Of a stretch of DNA of 64,000 nt, positions 32,901 to 47,900 are shown piece after piece. Position 1 is the first letter of the stretch, and the number at the start of each line of letters is the position of its first letter. The DNA is from Cavia porcellus (Eukaryota > Chordata > Mammalia > Rodentia > Caviidae). Location of the stretch: the NCBI RefSeq assembly GCF_034190915.1, contig NW_026947509.1:29582767-29646766 (forward strand). Reading direction: 5' to 3'. Position numbers and translations under genes: made by a program. Under the pieces are notes generated by a model that was not told the origin of the DNA, made no database searches, and was given only the letters and a program-made list of their open reading frames with translations.

Positions 32901-35900
32901 CAGCCCGCTCACCACCTTCTCGGCCAGGACTTTCTGCCCTGCACCCATATCTGCGGCAGGCACGGGCTCCAGACTCACGGCTTCCTTGAGTCTGACCCCG
33001 GCCTGCACCCACTTTGCCCCAGTGGCGAGGGGCCTCCCGTGCCTGTTGGCACCTCGGTCTCCTTACATGACAGTAAAGCGACAAGTGCCCCACAGAGAAC
33101 AGGGTGGACCATGATCAGCCAGATGAAGGGCCTGGCACAGAACTGGCACCCAGTTAAGTATGCTGGCCCATGCCTGTAATCCCAGCACCCCTCAAGGGGC
33201 TGACACAGGAGGACTGCAGGGAGTCTGAGGCCAGCCTGGGCTGCAGAGTCAGATCCTACTTCAGAAAAACCAAACCAAACAAACAGAAAAATCAGGCAAT
33301 CCACCCCGGAAGTTTCCTCTTCACTCTCCCAGCAGGCCAGTGGGGCTCCCGTGGGCACACATTCCGGTCCTGTAAGTCAGCATCGCCCAGGCAGCGTGTC
33401 CACATCCGCAGATCTAGGGAGGAACTGCTTTGGGTTGGGCCCAGCTCTCTGAGCGCCTCTCTCTGCCACAGCCAGGTCACAGCCTGCTGGCTTCCGGCAG
33501 CATCTGGCACGGCCAGGGGACCCACCTGCCTGCCAGGCTGCCAAGTGCCATGGCCCAGAGGGGAAGTTTGGCCACACTTGGGAGCCTCGGGCCCAGGGCT
33601 CTGTATCCTCCGGACACAGCATCCATAGCCAGGGCCAAGCCTCGAGGATGAGCATTGAGAAGGCAGGAAAATGGTTAAGTGAGCAGATGCCCGCCTGGCC
33701 CTGCACTGGTGCTGTCCACTATGGCAGTCAGGAAAACACTTTGGAAGCCACACCCTGGAGACCCCTCTGGTCTCGTGACTCTGTTTCTGGGAACTGTCCT
33801 GTTACAAGCTCTGCACACAGCCTGGCGTATATGCGCACCTGTCATCCCAGCACTCTAGGAGGCTGAGGCAGGAGGATGGCAGCCTGAGCCTGGACAGTGA
33901 CCCAGTGAGACCCTCACTCAAAATAAAAAACAGAAAAGGGCTGGGATGCAGCTCAGTGTGAAGGCCCTGGCTCTGATGCCCAATACTGGAAAGAAAGTGA
34001 AACACGGACAAAAGTCCTGACAGAAGGCACTGATTGCAGGGAAGACCGTGAAAGACGGCAGACACTGGGACTCTGGAAAGGCTTTGTAAGTGGTGCCACT
34101 GCGCAGCCTGTGAGGTGATATTAGAAGAAATTTAGGCCATTGGTTGATACTCAGCTAGGAACTTGAAGGAAATCGGCAGCCAGGAGGCCCAGTTACAGAC
34201 ACCTGAGGCTTGAGGGGGGCTGAAGGGAAGAGACTGATGATAGGATGAGGGGTGCGGTGACAGGGGTGCAGTGGGAGAGGCTGGCTGGGAGGAACAGGCT
34301 GTGGCCCATCTACTTTTGTTATGGATTTGTCAAGCTTTTTACAGTGAGCATTCGCTGTCTTCATAATTCTATAAGAAAGCTCATTTAGGGCTGGGCATGG
34401 TGGTGCACACTTGTAATCCCGGAACTCAGGAGGCTGAGACAAGGAGATCCAGCCTGGGCTGCACAGGCATACCCTGTCTCTAAATAAATAGATAGCATTT
34501 TAAAACCCCCATTTTAGGAAGACCCTGCAAGAAGGTGCCGAGTCACACCCCATCCCTCCCTGCTCCTGGGCGACCCCCCCAGGAGAGTAGGACCCCCTCC
34601 CTGGCTCCCCATCTTCCTGCATCCCAAGCCCTGCTTGGAGAGGGCACTTCCTGCCTTTTCCCAGAGCAGCACAAAATGGGAATGGAAACTTCTACAAGGA
34701 ACCGATTCTGAGGCTGCCCTGCAGGACTCATCATCTCCTTCAAAAGCCCCAGAGTCTCAGGAGGCTGCTAAGAAATTCCCAGAGCAGAGCCCAGAGTGGA
34801 TGCTCTTGGACTAGAGTGATAAAAGCTAAAGAAGTAGTAAGAGATGAGTAATGAAAAAAATAGAATCCCTAGAAATGCAAGATCACATATAATGTGGGGA
34901 ATCCCTAAGAATGTGATTAAAAATCCAGCCACAATCTCTTAAAAATAAATGGTGATGCTGCACAGAAAATCAGTGGAATAGGTCCAAAACTGAATTCTGA
35001 GCAAAAGTTATACATTATCTTATTATAACTAAACAAAAACAAATGCAAATAAAATAAGTACTTTAAAAAATAAAAGCTTTCCAAAGGGTAAATACTTCAA
35101 GGCCATTAATAAATATTAAAATGTTGATATATTGCTGCGTGTGGTGGCACATACCTGTAATTGCAGGACTCAAGTGGCTGAGGCAGGAGGATTACTATGA
35201 GATCCAGGCCAGCCTGCACTACACAGCAAGGCCCATCTCAAAAAAATAAAAAACAAAAACAAAACACAACAACAACAACCTAAGACAGATGCTAATTTGT
35301 TTCATTTATCCTATTGCCCTCCTTTGTTCATTGAAAAGGAAGTTCTGTCTTCTCCCTGGCTTGTACTTTGTTCTGGCTCTCAGTCTGTACCCCTTCACCG
35401 TTCTTTTAAGATCATGGTGCATTAACCACTGTTATTCTATAGCTATTCTGTTATGAGACCTGGCTTTATTTTTTCCTGGAAACAAGAAGTGTTTTTAAAA
35501 TATTTTCTTTATTAACCTCTACTAAAAATGCTTTAGTTCTCTCGGGCTCAGGTACGCAGTGCGGGGCCAACCCCAGGCCTCCTGGGTGGGCCCTCATGGA
35601 GTGGGCACATGGCCCTCAGGACATGTAGTAACATGGAGGGCATGTAGTCACCGGGATGCGCTAGACCCATCTGTAAATCATGGCACCTCGGCACATCAAG
35701 GAAGGAACCAAGCCATCCTCAGCACAAGTCAAGATGGTGTTTGATTAAAATTCAGCACTTATTTCTGATTTTAAAAGGCCCCACCAGGAGTGATGACACA
35801 CACCTGTAATCTCAGCCCTCTGGGAGGCTGAGGCAGGAGGACTGCAAATTTGAGCTCTGCGTGGGGAATTTTCTGTCTCAAGACGGAAGCACATTGGGGC

Positions 35901-38900
35901 TGCTGCTATTCTCTTGGTAGCTGCCCCCCTGGCATCAACCTTGGGCCGCAGGTGTCCCAGCAGCCAGCAGCAGCTCCTTTTGTCCTGAGGTGTCCGGTCT
36001 GTCTTCTCCCTGGTGGCTTCCGCTTTGGTGTCTGGGTTCCCTCTCAAGTTTCCAAAAATAGTCACAGAGGACCTTCCCAAAGTAGGCGGCTGATGCCAGC
36101 ATGTACTTCCTCTGCCTCTGCAAAGCCACTGTCCCGGTCTGGGGTGCCAGGGCCCACTGGGCACACATGGGGTCGTTGCCCAACAGAGGCACTGAAGTCT
36201 CCATGGGCCACCGTGTGCCCTGGGGACAAAGGGAGGCTTTGGAGCAGGGCTCTGGGTGACCCTGCGGAGGATGCTCCGCATGCAGCCCTGGAGTCCCCAG
36301 AACTGGGCCTCACCCTAGCCACGTGTGGAGCTTCTGGCTGGGGTTCCACCAACCCTGCTCTTCCCATGAGGCCTCGTTTCTGCACGGCCCAGGCAGGGGG
36401 ACCTGCTCCAGGTAGCCTTCTGGGACAGGAGCAATAGGCACACCAGCTGTGCTGCTTCTGGCTCTCCTGTGTGCCCTTGGTGACCAGGCAGGGACTCTGA
36501 CCCTCCAGGTCTGCTGCTCACAGCCTGGTCCAGCCAGAGGGAACCCACTCTGGGCCTTCGGGTCTGCTGCTTTCCCCATGGACACTGCAGTTCAGGTTGA
36601 TCTTGAATTCATGGTGACTCTCTTGCCTCAGCCTCCTGAGTGCTGGGATTATAGACGTGTGCCATTGGGCCTGGTTCTACTCCCACTTTGGGGATGCAGC
36701 CACAGCAACATCCTGTGAGGCCCCACAGTGTCCTCTCACCCTGGTGCAGCTGCTGTTTGCTGTCCACCTTCCTCCCTGGGCTGTCCCTGTGGGTCCTGGT
36801 GCCCCTCCCCAGGAGCATACAGCGGAGCAGGGGCTGGACGTGTCTCGAGCCATGTGTGTCCTTGGGCTGGAGGCTTTGTGTCTCTACCTGGGCAGAAGGT
36901 GATGCTCCCACCCCTCACATAGAGCAGGCGCCCAGCAAGGTGTCTGCCACTAACACAGGGGACTTGGGCTTCTTCTGGAGAGAACACAGCAGGGTGGCAG
37001 TGCTGTCCACTGAGGCCCCAGACACTCCACAAGTGCTGCTGGGGACCAGGGAGGGCTCAGAGCCTGGGATTAGACTGCAGGAAGAAGAAAGGCCACAGAG
37101 GTGTAGAGATAGTAGACACCCAGCCTCAAGGGACCGATGGACACCCATGACCACTACAGGTGGGGGATGTGGCCTGTGCCCAGGCTGGCCTGTCCTCCCA
37201 AGTCCCAGGGGTCACCAGTCCTGGGGTCCCCGTACCTGTCCAGGAGGGACCCCTTCTTTTCCTCTCCTCTCTACCCCCTCACCTCTACCCATCGGCTCCA
37301 GGTGGGATAGACCTGGCCGCCTCTGCGCAGCAGGGAGGAAGCAGTCTCCAGAGCCAGTGCCAACTCCCTATGGCAGTGCTAGTCCAGGTGCAGCCCCAGC
37401 CACCAAGCCAGGCCAGGCAGTGGGGTCCCAGTACTCCGAGCCAAAGCCATCCTGGCCCCTGTGGGCTGAGAGCGCCGGTCAGACGTGGCCACTGAGCTGC
37501 GGCCACACTGGGTGCCACATGAGATCCTCCACCTCACTTGATCTGAGGGCTCTTCTGGGCCCCTGTTGCTGTTGGGGACACCCAGCCTGGAGAGGGGACA
37601 ATCCCAAGTTCAGCTGTGAGGCCTGCTGGGACCAAAGCACTTCTGCACTGCCAGGGACATGGCCGTGCCATGTGTCCAAGCCCTGGGATTAGGCGTGACA
37701 GCCAGGACACTGTATTTGGAGGCTGTCGCCCAGGGACACTGTCCTCCTGTAACCACATGGGAGGCGGAAAGGAAGGGGCACCTTGGCTCTCTGTGCTTCC
37801 CAAGGCTGCCTGAGCCTCGAGATCTCCTGGAGGGTTCCCAGCTCTCAAGCGAGCCCTCTTCTCTCCCCACAGGGTCCCCTGCACCCTACAGCTTGTCGTC
37901 CTCACCCAGCTCTGCCGGACCTATTGTGACCAGACTTTGTGGTGCCAGGTTGGGAGAGGGACAGCTGCTCGCCCTGCCCCAGCACCTGCAGGCCCCTCGA
38001 TCACCTCCCATCACTGACTGGTGGAAGTGGTGCCTGCCCAAGGGGAGCTCAGCCTGGTGCTGAGCACAGGTGTAGACGCCTTGCAGCCGTGACCTGCAGG
38101 CAAACCCGGCCAGGAGGGGAGCACCCAGCTGAGGATGAGGACAGCGTGTGCAGCAGGAGCTGCCAGAGCCTGAAGTGACAAGTGGGAAACTGAGGTACAA
38201 GCCTTCAAGTGCCACTGCCCAGAGGAGGAAGGGTGACAGCCTCCAGGGAAAGAGGGTGGCTGTGGCTTCTCTATGCCCTGAGCTGAGAGCCCGAGAGGCA
38301 GTCTCACCTGCTTTGGGGACTACCCCAGGACAGGTGGGGTCCAAGGTTGCGGGGCCAGGGTATGGGCTTCAGGAAGGCAGAGAGGACTCTGCACTGCTCC
38401 AGCTTCTGTGGCCACTACCATGGCCATGTCCCTGCTGCTGGGATCCTGTGTCTGAGTCCTGGAGCCTGAAGGAGACCTTGTGGTGGTAGTGGGGGGCCGG
38501 CACTTGTCCTGCCTCCTCAGACATGTGTCTGCCTGGGCTGGTTGGCATGCCACTGTGTCCCACCTGCTTGGCCGCCTTCCAGCCATGAGCGCAGAGAGCT
38601 GGCTTCCTGGGGTAGAGGCCAATCCACCCAGGAGGCCGGGATGCAGGCAACTAGAGTGTCAATGCTAGAGTGTCCATCCAGCATCCCAGCCAGAGGATTT
38701 TGGGAGTCAGAGGCAGGACAAGAACAGGTGGTCTGGAAAACTCCCCAGGAGGTGATCTAATGGCTAGGGGGATGTGACCAGTTCAGACAGAGGACTGGAC
38801 AAGATGCATGAGGTCCTCCCACAGGGGATACACACATGGGGCAGCCTCATGATGAGTGAGGCTATTGGCATAGCAAGTCATGATTATCCTAAACTGAAAG

Positions 38901-41900
38901 CCATGCTGCTAGCGGCCATGCCAGAAAGGAGGAGTCAGATAAACAACAGAGAGAAAGAGACAGAAACTGACATACGGTACGTGGCTGTAATCTCATGTAA
39001 TCTCAGCCACTCAGGAGGCTGAGGCAGGAAGATCTCAAGTTCAAGAACAGCCTGGCCAATGTAGTTAAGACCCTGTTTCAAAATAGAAGGTAAACAAAAG
39101 GGCAAGGGATGTAGCTCAGTGTTAGGGCGCTTGCCTAGCACATGCAAGGTGCTGGTTGGATTCTTGGTGCTAAGAAAATCTGTCAATCTGTTGCAATTGC
39201 TGCCTTCTCTGCTGATACAGAACCCAGAATCCATGGGCCACCAGCTACAGGGGACACTGAGTGCGGCCATCAGAGGGGAACAAAGACCCAACCAGAGCAT
39301 CCAGGGCTCAGAGGGAAGTGGGGGTCTCAGAAGAGAGAGGGAGCAGGGGGCTGAGACTTAGGGAGAGGGAGGGGGCCAGAGCCCAGAGAGCCCTGCCTCT
39401 CCAGGGAGAAGGCCAGAGTGCAAGGTCTGATTAATGAGAAAACACAGAACAAGAATGTCCATCTGTCCACACTTCGCGACTGGCCAGGGGAGGAACACTT
39501 GCCAGCATTTCAGTCTCATTGAACAAAACACGATCAACAACGGGGAGAAGAGAAACCGCAGAAACAGGACACTCAAGAACACAAGCCGGGCAAGGGGGCT
39601 CCTGCCTGTAGACCCAGTACTTGAGATGCTGAGGTGGCAGGATCACAGTGAGTTCGAGGCCAGCCTGGACTACATGGCGAGACCCTGTCTCAAAACAACC
39701 AAACCAAACCAAACCAAACCAAACCAAAAGACAAAAAACAGGGAGGCTGAAGACAGAACACAGGACAGGCACGATGCCCTTTCCACTGGCAAGAGGTTCG
39801 CTGACTCTCTGGATTAAAAAATACCAAGCAAAAAACTGTTTGCCAGGGTGATAATTAAAACAGAAATTTACAGGAAGATGCGAAAGAGCCAAGCTCTGGG
39901 GTTTCAGGGCTCATATGAGACACAGCATCAGTCAAGGCCAAGCGGCGTCTGGCGAGGAGCCATGCAAGAGGCATCGCTGAGGGCAGCATAGTGACAGCGC
40001 CCCAGAGCAGAGTACCCGGTTAGAGTGCTGTGGGGCAAAGAGCAGAAACGTTAAACACGGCGACCTCGGGAGACTTCACGTTCTCCCACGCAGAAAACCT
40101 GGGGACCCGTAGCAGGTGGTGTCCAGATGGAAGCAGGAACCTCAGGCAGAGACTGGGCTTCGTTTTCAAGTCCATATTCACCATGTGCAACCAGGCTCCA
40201 GGAAAATCGAGACAAAAGTACAAAAGCCAAAATGACCCGGGTTGCAGCCTCTCCCAAGCAGAGGATGTGGAAGCTATGGAACCTGCATGTCTCCTTGAGG
40301 TACACTGCGGCGGGCACAGTGCAGGCGGCCAGCTGGACCCCCATGTGGGGGTTACAAGGAAGGAAGCTGGGGCTTTGAGCCCTGCACCGAGAGCTGAGCT
40401 CCCAGAGAAGCATCGGAGGACTTCCTCAGGTGGCAAAGTGACAGCAATGAGCCAAATGGTTCTGTCACATCTCAGGAAATGGGGAATCAGAGAGAGGGTA
40501 AAAGATAAGACCCAGAGCCAGAAAATCAGGGTAGGAGCTAAGGGCCGGCCTGTCCCCTGAGAGCTGTCACCGTGTGCCCACACACCAGGGATGAACGGGC
40601 TTCCTCAGCTCCTTTTGAGAGTGAGCGAGCCTCCAAGCGAGCAAGGCCCAGACAGAACAAAGACAGAGGCTTACCCAAATACACAGGTTACTAAACATTT
40701 AAAAAATTGTGTTTTTGAGTGAACTGAAAAATCTGAAGGCTGTGTGACAAATAAACACAGATGAAATACAAGCACAAGACATAATCCAAATAATTTGTTT
40801 GAGGTAGCCCACACCTATCATCCCAGTGACTGAGACAACTGAGGCAGGAGGATCACAGCTTTGAGACTAGTGGGGCAACTTAACAAGCCCTGGGCTTATT
40901 CTCCAAAGTGAAGAGGCGAATCCCTGTGTGCTTGGCTCTGCTGGCCCTCAAGGCCAATGGCTCAGGCTTCCGGGGAACCAGCTCATATCACAGCACAGCC
41001 ACTTCCCAGCCCTGGCCTGGATCCTCACACTTGCCTGCAGCAGCAGAAGGAAGGGGACCAGGGACGGCTGAGGTGGCAATTGCCATGCTCAGAGTCCGGC
41101 TGCAGGGCTGCAGGGCCTGGGCCCTGGGCCCGGGACAGTTTTTTTTTGCCAGTGGCGAGGTGGAGGAGGCAGGCCTGGAGAGATGGGCGAGGGAACCAGG
41201 TGAGGTCCTTGGCCTAGGCTGAGAGGACAGCAGCTTGCAGTTGAGAATGTCAGTTAAAACCTCCCCTCTGATCACTTCTGCCACCGTCCCATCCTGCCAA
41301 CCCATGAGATGCTGGGCCAGCACTGCTCTGAGGGACCCAACCCCAGGCCAAGCTGCCTCGGCTTCACAGCACCCACACTGGCCTCACAGGCTGCCTTCGG
41401 GATGGGCCTTAGAGAAGGCACTCTTGGCCCTGCTCCCGGGCAGCCATCCCCTGCCCACCACGATTGTCTCTGGCGAGGTCCTTTTCTTATGGCCAGCAGC
41501 TGCAAAGGCTCAGTCGACCCTTCTTCGGAGGGTGCTTGCTGGGCGTCTTGCGAGCAGCTTCCTGAACAGCAGCACTTTCAAGTAGCCATCCAGTCAATCT
41601 CAGTGATGGCCAGTGGGCACTATAGATATGGTTCTTAAGTTCTTTTGGAAAAAATGGGCAGAAAATATCTCTGAGAAAACAAAACAAGGCCAGAGATAAC
41701 AAATGTGGGGTCTATCAAGAGCAGCTTCTGCATTAGAGAAACTGTCATAAACACGGGGTGATTTAAGTAGTGTGATGCGGTCCCAAGACCTAGGTGAAAA
41801 TGTTCGGAAACTGACTCTACCACACCAGACACGGCAAGGTGACCGTGGCATGGTTTCTCTGACATGAGAAACTCAGAGCAATTTAAAGAGCAAAATAAAA

Positions 41901-44900
41901 GAGGCCAGGAAACAGCAAGGTGGACCTTCTACAAGTGGGAAGGAGATGGGGTGGGGACAGGGATTAGGATGAGGCACTGGACCTGGAGACCCCTGCCCCA
42001 GCCTGGGTTCAGGTGTCACAAACATGTACCAAAACCAAACAGACAAACAAACAAAAAGAGAAGAGCCGGGTGTGGGGCATATATCCGTAACCCTAGCCCT
42101 CAGGAAGCTGAGGCAGGAAGATCACCTGGTGTTTGAGTACAGCCTGGGCTACGTGGTGAGTTCAAGGCCAGCCTGAACTGTACATCGAGACCTTGTCTGG
42201 GAAAACCAAACCAAACCAAAAATCCTCCAATGGGTAAATGGAAAATCTGTGCCTTTGCCTCAGTTTTGCTGGAAATCTAAAATCACTTTTTAAAAGTCTT
42301 ATAAAAGAATTTAAAAAAAAGAAGAGTTGAATTCGAAAAGTGGAAATAAAGCTTTTTCGAATGAGAAAGGCATCAAGAGTTGTGGGGAGCAGGGTGGGAC
42401 GGGAGGGGAGGGGACAGAGCCCAGAGGAGAGAAACTGCCATGATGCAGGGAATCATTGCTGTGAATGTGAACAGGTAAAACGAAGAAGTGTTCAGCAACT
42501 AACCAGAAACACCCAGCGGCCAAGCCCGCAGACCAGGGTTGATCCTCCTCCATTCATAAACCAAGTCCCAAGCAACTGTAGCAAAGTCGCTCCACCTCAC
42601 TGATGCCCTGAGATGGGCAAATTAGAAGTGGAGACCTCAGTTCTACCTGCAAAAATAGGAGTCTATCTGCTAGCGCTGGCCCACCCAAAAGGAGACAGGA
42701 GTGTCCATACACAGCTGATGGAGCTGTCTTTGATGGGATTCCTTGGGAGTGTGACCCAGCCAGCATGTCAAGAGTGCACTGTTCACACACATGCCACGGT
42801 GCTCACTGCCCAGGGTGATGATGGATGGCAAGGGTGCCTGCTGCTCCTGGGGCACTACACTGAGGAGGAAGTGGGGGGAGGGGGAGGAGGAGTAGGAAGA
42901 AAAATTGGGGGAGATGGGGGAGGAAGAGGAGGGGGATGGGAGGGGGAAGAGGAGGAAGAGGAAGAGGAGGAAGAGGAGGACCAAAGGGTCACAGAGCACA
43001 CAGAAAGCTTTCCACTGCAGCAGGGGAACAGGGAAGAGAAGGTGGCAGGGGGCACTGCTTGTGGCCTGAGCTGGGCTGCCTCTGCCACACCTGCACTGTG
43101 GCTACTCCAAAAGAGTAATTTTTAAGAGAATGGGCGCCACATTTGTGAGACAAAAAGCTGGGAGAAGAGACTCACAGCAAAACCATGCCTCTGAGCAAGA
43201 CACCTCATGCTTTGGGTCCCAGAAGACCTTCACGGAGAGAGGGGTCCTGACAATGTGCATGGGAGAGCCAGGCACAGCGATGCACCTGAAATCACACCTC
43301 CTCAGGAAGCCGAGGCAGGAGGATGACCAGTTGGAGGCCAGTCTGGGCAGCTTTGTGAGACCCTTTCCAAAATCAACAAAAAATGCAGAGGGAAGGCAGC
43401 TGCTCCAGGGCACTGGCCCTGTGTGTGCCGGGGTGAAGAGAAGCTTGGGGAGGGACCTCAGCTCCTGCATGACTTTCAACGGCCACACACACTGTGACAT
43501 GCAGGCACAGCCCTGGGACCTTCTCCCTCCTCTCCCCTGAGATGGGGCTGGGCAGGTTGAGCAGGCCTTTGGGGAAGCCAGGTCCCTGAGGCACCCCCTG
43601 GATTGCGGGGCGGGGGCTGCCACAGCACCGTGTTGGGAAAGGCGGGGGCGGAAGACATGGGCCACCTGCTCGCCCTTTTGCTCACAGCCGTGCTCTGTTC
43701 AGCATCACCCCTGTGTGACCTTCCAGGTTCTGGCGCACAAGGAGGATATGTCCTCAAACCCAAGTTCAAAACAGAGGACTCAATCAGTGCTACAGCCGGC
43801 ACTGGTTACTATTTGCCTGGGAAGTGGCCGTGAGTGTCCACCCCTGGGCTGGAGGACTCGGAGTGCTGGCTGAGGAGCAGCTGAGAACAACAAGCAAGCA
43901 GGACGGAGAGGGGCAGAGCTCCCCATGTGCATTTCTGGGGAGCTTCCTGAGAAAGGAAGTGGGGATCCCTCACCCCTAGACCTTTATCCACTGGTTGAGC
44001 ATCCAAGACCTCTGGGGTCCTCATAGGGCACACGTGATGTCCAATGGGCCAGCCTGCTGCTTCCTGTCCCAAATGCCCTCCAGAGAAAGCCACTGGCAAG
44101 TGGGGCAGGGCCCTCGGCCTCCTCTGTCCCATGCTTGCTGGCTGGGCTGGCCCTGGATGGCCTGGTCCCCTGCTTCCTGCTCCCTCCCCTCCACCAGCGT
44201 GCACCTGCCTTGCTCCTACAGTGATCAGGACCCCAGGTGGCCGAGGACCCGCTGTTGGGTAGGGATGTCCAGAGCTCGTCTTCTAGAGGAACAGAGCCCC
44301 GAAGACGGTGGCCCCTGGCCACCTGGTCACACTGTGCACCGTACCATGGTTCTGCCCAGTGCCTGGGGCCCTTCATGGAGCCTTGCCAGTGCCCTGCCAC
44401 CAGACTGGGCACAAGTGTGGCCCAAGTGCTTGAGGGTTTGTGGCAGGTTCAAAGGCAGATGCCTTTGGAATCCCAAGAGGGGACCCAGGTGGTGCCAGAC
44501 CCTGCTCTGCAGGTTCCTGCTGGGCAGGAGGTTGCCCTGCAGTGGCCTCTGGGCCCTCTGTGGAGCACTGGGGGTGGGAGCCCCCTGAGATCTGAGAAGG
44601 ATGATGTGTCCACCACCTAGAGGCCTCAGGATCCCTGAAGATGCCACCCTCTCCGTTCCTGTTGAAATTCAAACCATGGTCAGCTGTTCTAACTCTGCCA
44701 CTGAGATCTGAAGAATTTCCTGACCTGACCAGACACACAAAGGAGACTGTGTCCTGCAACAGCAAGGGGACTGTGCAGCCCGGAAGAGCTGTGTGGTAGC
44801 TGCGCCTGCCTGAGCCAGCAGCCCTCTGTGAGCCTCCTCCCAAGGCCCTGGCGCAGTGTCCGCCTGTGACCTCCACCAGTGGCTCACGCCCACCGCATGT

Positions 44901-47900
44901 CTGGGCAGCATTTGGGCTGGGATGGAGGGCAGGTATGCTACAGAGCCCGGCCTCCGGATTCCTGTCCGGTTCCTGAGGACCCGCCCACCTGGAGTCGGTG
45001 GCCAGGGCAGGCATGGCAGGTGTGGTCCCCAGGGCAGAGGAGGTGGCACCTCACCTGGAGTGAGGTCACACTGGGTTGTCTAGAGCCACTGCCCTGCACA
45101 ATGTGGCCACAGCAGACAGCAGCCCTGGCTGCAGCCCTGTCTCCTGCATTTTCCCACCTTTGACATCTTTCCCTTACCAAAGGTGACATCTTGGATGCTG
45201 ACATGGTACAGGAAGGAAGGAAAGAGCAGAGCTGTCCCCTTCTCTCTTCATCAACTCTGCACAGCTCATTTAGGTGAGACAAATCTCATCAGTAGTTACT
45301 TTAAAACCAGCCACTTTCCCATCTGTCATCCAAGTACTCAGGGAGGCCAAGGCAGGAGGATCACATGTTTTAACCCAACCTGGGCAACTTAGGGAGATCC
45401 TGTCTCAAAATTAAAAAAAAAAAAAGTTTCAGAGATATAGCTCAATGCAAGGATCAGCGGTTCAATTCCCAGCCTGCCTTGCCAAAGAACAAAGAAAAAG
45501 TTGAAAAACCCCTCTTTCCTCAGAAAACTGAAGCTAGCAGGACCCCATGATCCAACCACCCAGCTCTCAGTTTCCCTGGAAATGAAAGGGGTGTGGGTGA
45601 TGTGAGACTTAGGCATCGCCCAGTTCACGGCTGCACCACCCACTACGACTGAGAGGAGACGCCAGAGTGTGCATCCCTGGTAAGCAGAGGAAGACGACGA
45701 GACAGACACTGGGGACGCTGCTTGGGGCACAGAGGGTACAGCTGGAGCTCTGGGAGTGAGCCAGGCACAGAGGCAAAAGACACGCGAGGTCTTCATGCAG
45801 AATCTACACCAGGATCTCAGAGCCCAAGGAGGGGAGCACGGTCCCCAAGGCTGGAGGCACCAGGTCACAGCTAGATGGGAGCCCAGGGCTGGGAGAAGGA
45901 GTGGAATGTTTTCACCATACATAAGCCTTTAACATAGATGTGATGTGGCACATCACCTGCCTGGCAGGTGGAAGGTCCTGAGTTCGATTGCCAGTACAAA
46001 AAAACAAAACAAAGACCTGGTTAGGGGAATTAAAAGTGACACAGTGTATTAAAAACTGACACAATGTATCCACACATTGAAACATCAGTTTCCTGATTTT
46101 ATGCATCAGCTATAAAACTGAAGGTGCCTCTGCTCCCTCAGCTGGAGGCCACGGGGTGCTGAGGCAGCTCCCTGCTCCAGCAGGCTTAGAGCACAAACTG
46201 GCCACGAGTTGTGAGCACTGCTGCCCTCCAGATGCCCCATCCATGTAGAAGGAGCTTGGGGATACCCTGGAGCCTTGCACAGCAGCCTGACAAGATCACC
46301 CAGCGGGCAGGGAATCAGAGGCTAAGTGCAGTGTGAGGTCACAGTCAAGGTCAAGCGCAATCAGGGAGCCTGGGCCAATTCATACACAGGTGCAGGCGCC
46401 CAGGCTTTCACTGTCCTGCTCCTGCATCTGCAAAGTCAGCGCAGGCCATGGTCCTGGTCAAAGGAAACACGACTTCTGCGGTTCTCTCAATGCTGTCCTC
46501 AGCCCTGGGCCTCACTGGGGAGACCATCTGCTCTCTTGGCCCGGGTCAAGCTAGGCAGAGCACCCTGCAGAGCTACACTCAGCCCGCCAAGCATAGTCCC
46601 AGCACTAGACCAGTGTTCCCTCCATTTGCTTGCATCTGTCCCTGTCACTTGGGGAAGATGGGTCCCTTCCACATGCAGCTGTTGTGCACCTGGAGTCCCC
46701 TCTGCTTTTGGAGGAGATCTGGATGCTGGTCCTCTGCCACTAGAGACACTTGCAGGCCCACCAGGCCCTGGCATAATAGTGACCTCAGGCAGCCCACATT
46801 TGGGAGCTCTGGTGCTGCGGCTGCTGCCATGTCCTGGTCACCTGATCCCAATGGTAGCCATGCTGTGCTCACTGGGATTTCATCTTCGTCACAGTGGTGA
46901 CCTCCAGTGAGCAGAGAGGCCTCTCCCTGTGCCTGAGTCCTCTGTCCAATCACCTGCCTGGCCCAGTCCCACAGCCTGGCTCAGGACAAACTGAGGCCAG
47001 CCAGGGCCTCACTTCAGAGCTCACTCCCATCAGACACGGTGCTTCCTGCCTCTGCCTGGTGATGCCAGAGATGGCTTCCTGCCACACACCGCCTGGCACC
47101 ACTGCTCTTGTGCTGCCCTCTCTCGTCCTGCCCAGAGCCCCTGCTCAAGAGACCTAAAGGCCCTGTATGGCCCTGCTGTACACGCAGACCTCACATCCCT
47201 CATGAAGGCAGGTGCCCTGTCCCTCTCGGACACCAGGACAGAGCCGGGGTGTGCAGCTGAGAGCCTGGCAGAGACAGCGAGGGAGAAACCCGACTGCCTC
47301 TCCCGTCACTGCTTATGTGTAAAGGAGGTAACTGTAAGCAGCCAACATGAAGCCTGTCATGTGTAAGTGCTAAGCAGATGCCAGCTGTGAGCACAAGCTC
47401 TCGTCCTGGGATGAGGGAAGGGAGGACCCGGGAGAAATGAACAGCACAGGTTTGGGTGCAGAGGTGGAAAGGGATAAGGCACATCAGGCACCCCAGGGCA
47501 GCACAGAGTCGCTGGGGGCAAGGGAGGGCTTTCTGATAAATGAGACAAGTGGGTACCCATGCAGAAAGTGATGCAGGAGTCACGCTTGTGTGCAGGAACA
47601 CACTCAGCTGGAGCAGGCTCAGCTACGCAGCTGATCCTTGGGCCAGAAAGAACATGGCGAGCTCTCCTGGCCCAGGCGGGAAGTCCTCCAATCTAGACGT
47701 GATAGAGACAGGTGTGTCAGATGACAGTAAAAATACTGTGCCAGGTGTGGGGGTGCACACCTGTTATCTCAGCACTCCAGGAAGCTGAGGCAGGAGGGCC
47801 ACAAGTTCAAGCCAAGCCTGAGCAGCTTAGTGATTTCGAGAGACCCTGCTTGAAAGACTAAAAACAAAAACAGGGATGAGGGTGTACCTCAGTCTGAAGG

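Noticed and set aside
36688..37692. A 334-codon open frame, the longest in the window
   Set aside because: It lies in GC-rich intronic sequence, has the Pro/Ser/Gly/Trp bias of non-coding GC-rich DNA, overlaps many rival frames on both strands and resembles no protein I know.
42670..43125. Glu-rich frame resembling an acidic domain
   Set aside because: Produced by the GGA/GAAGAG repeat; no conserved flanking domain.
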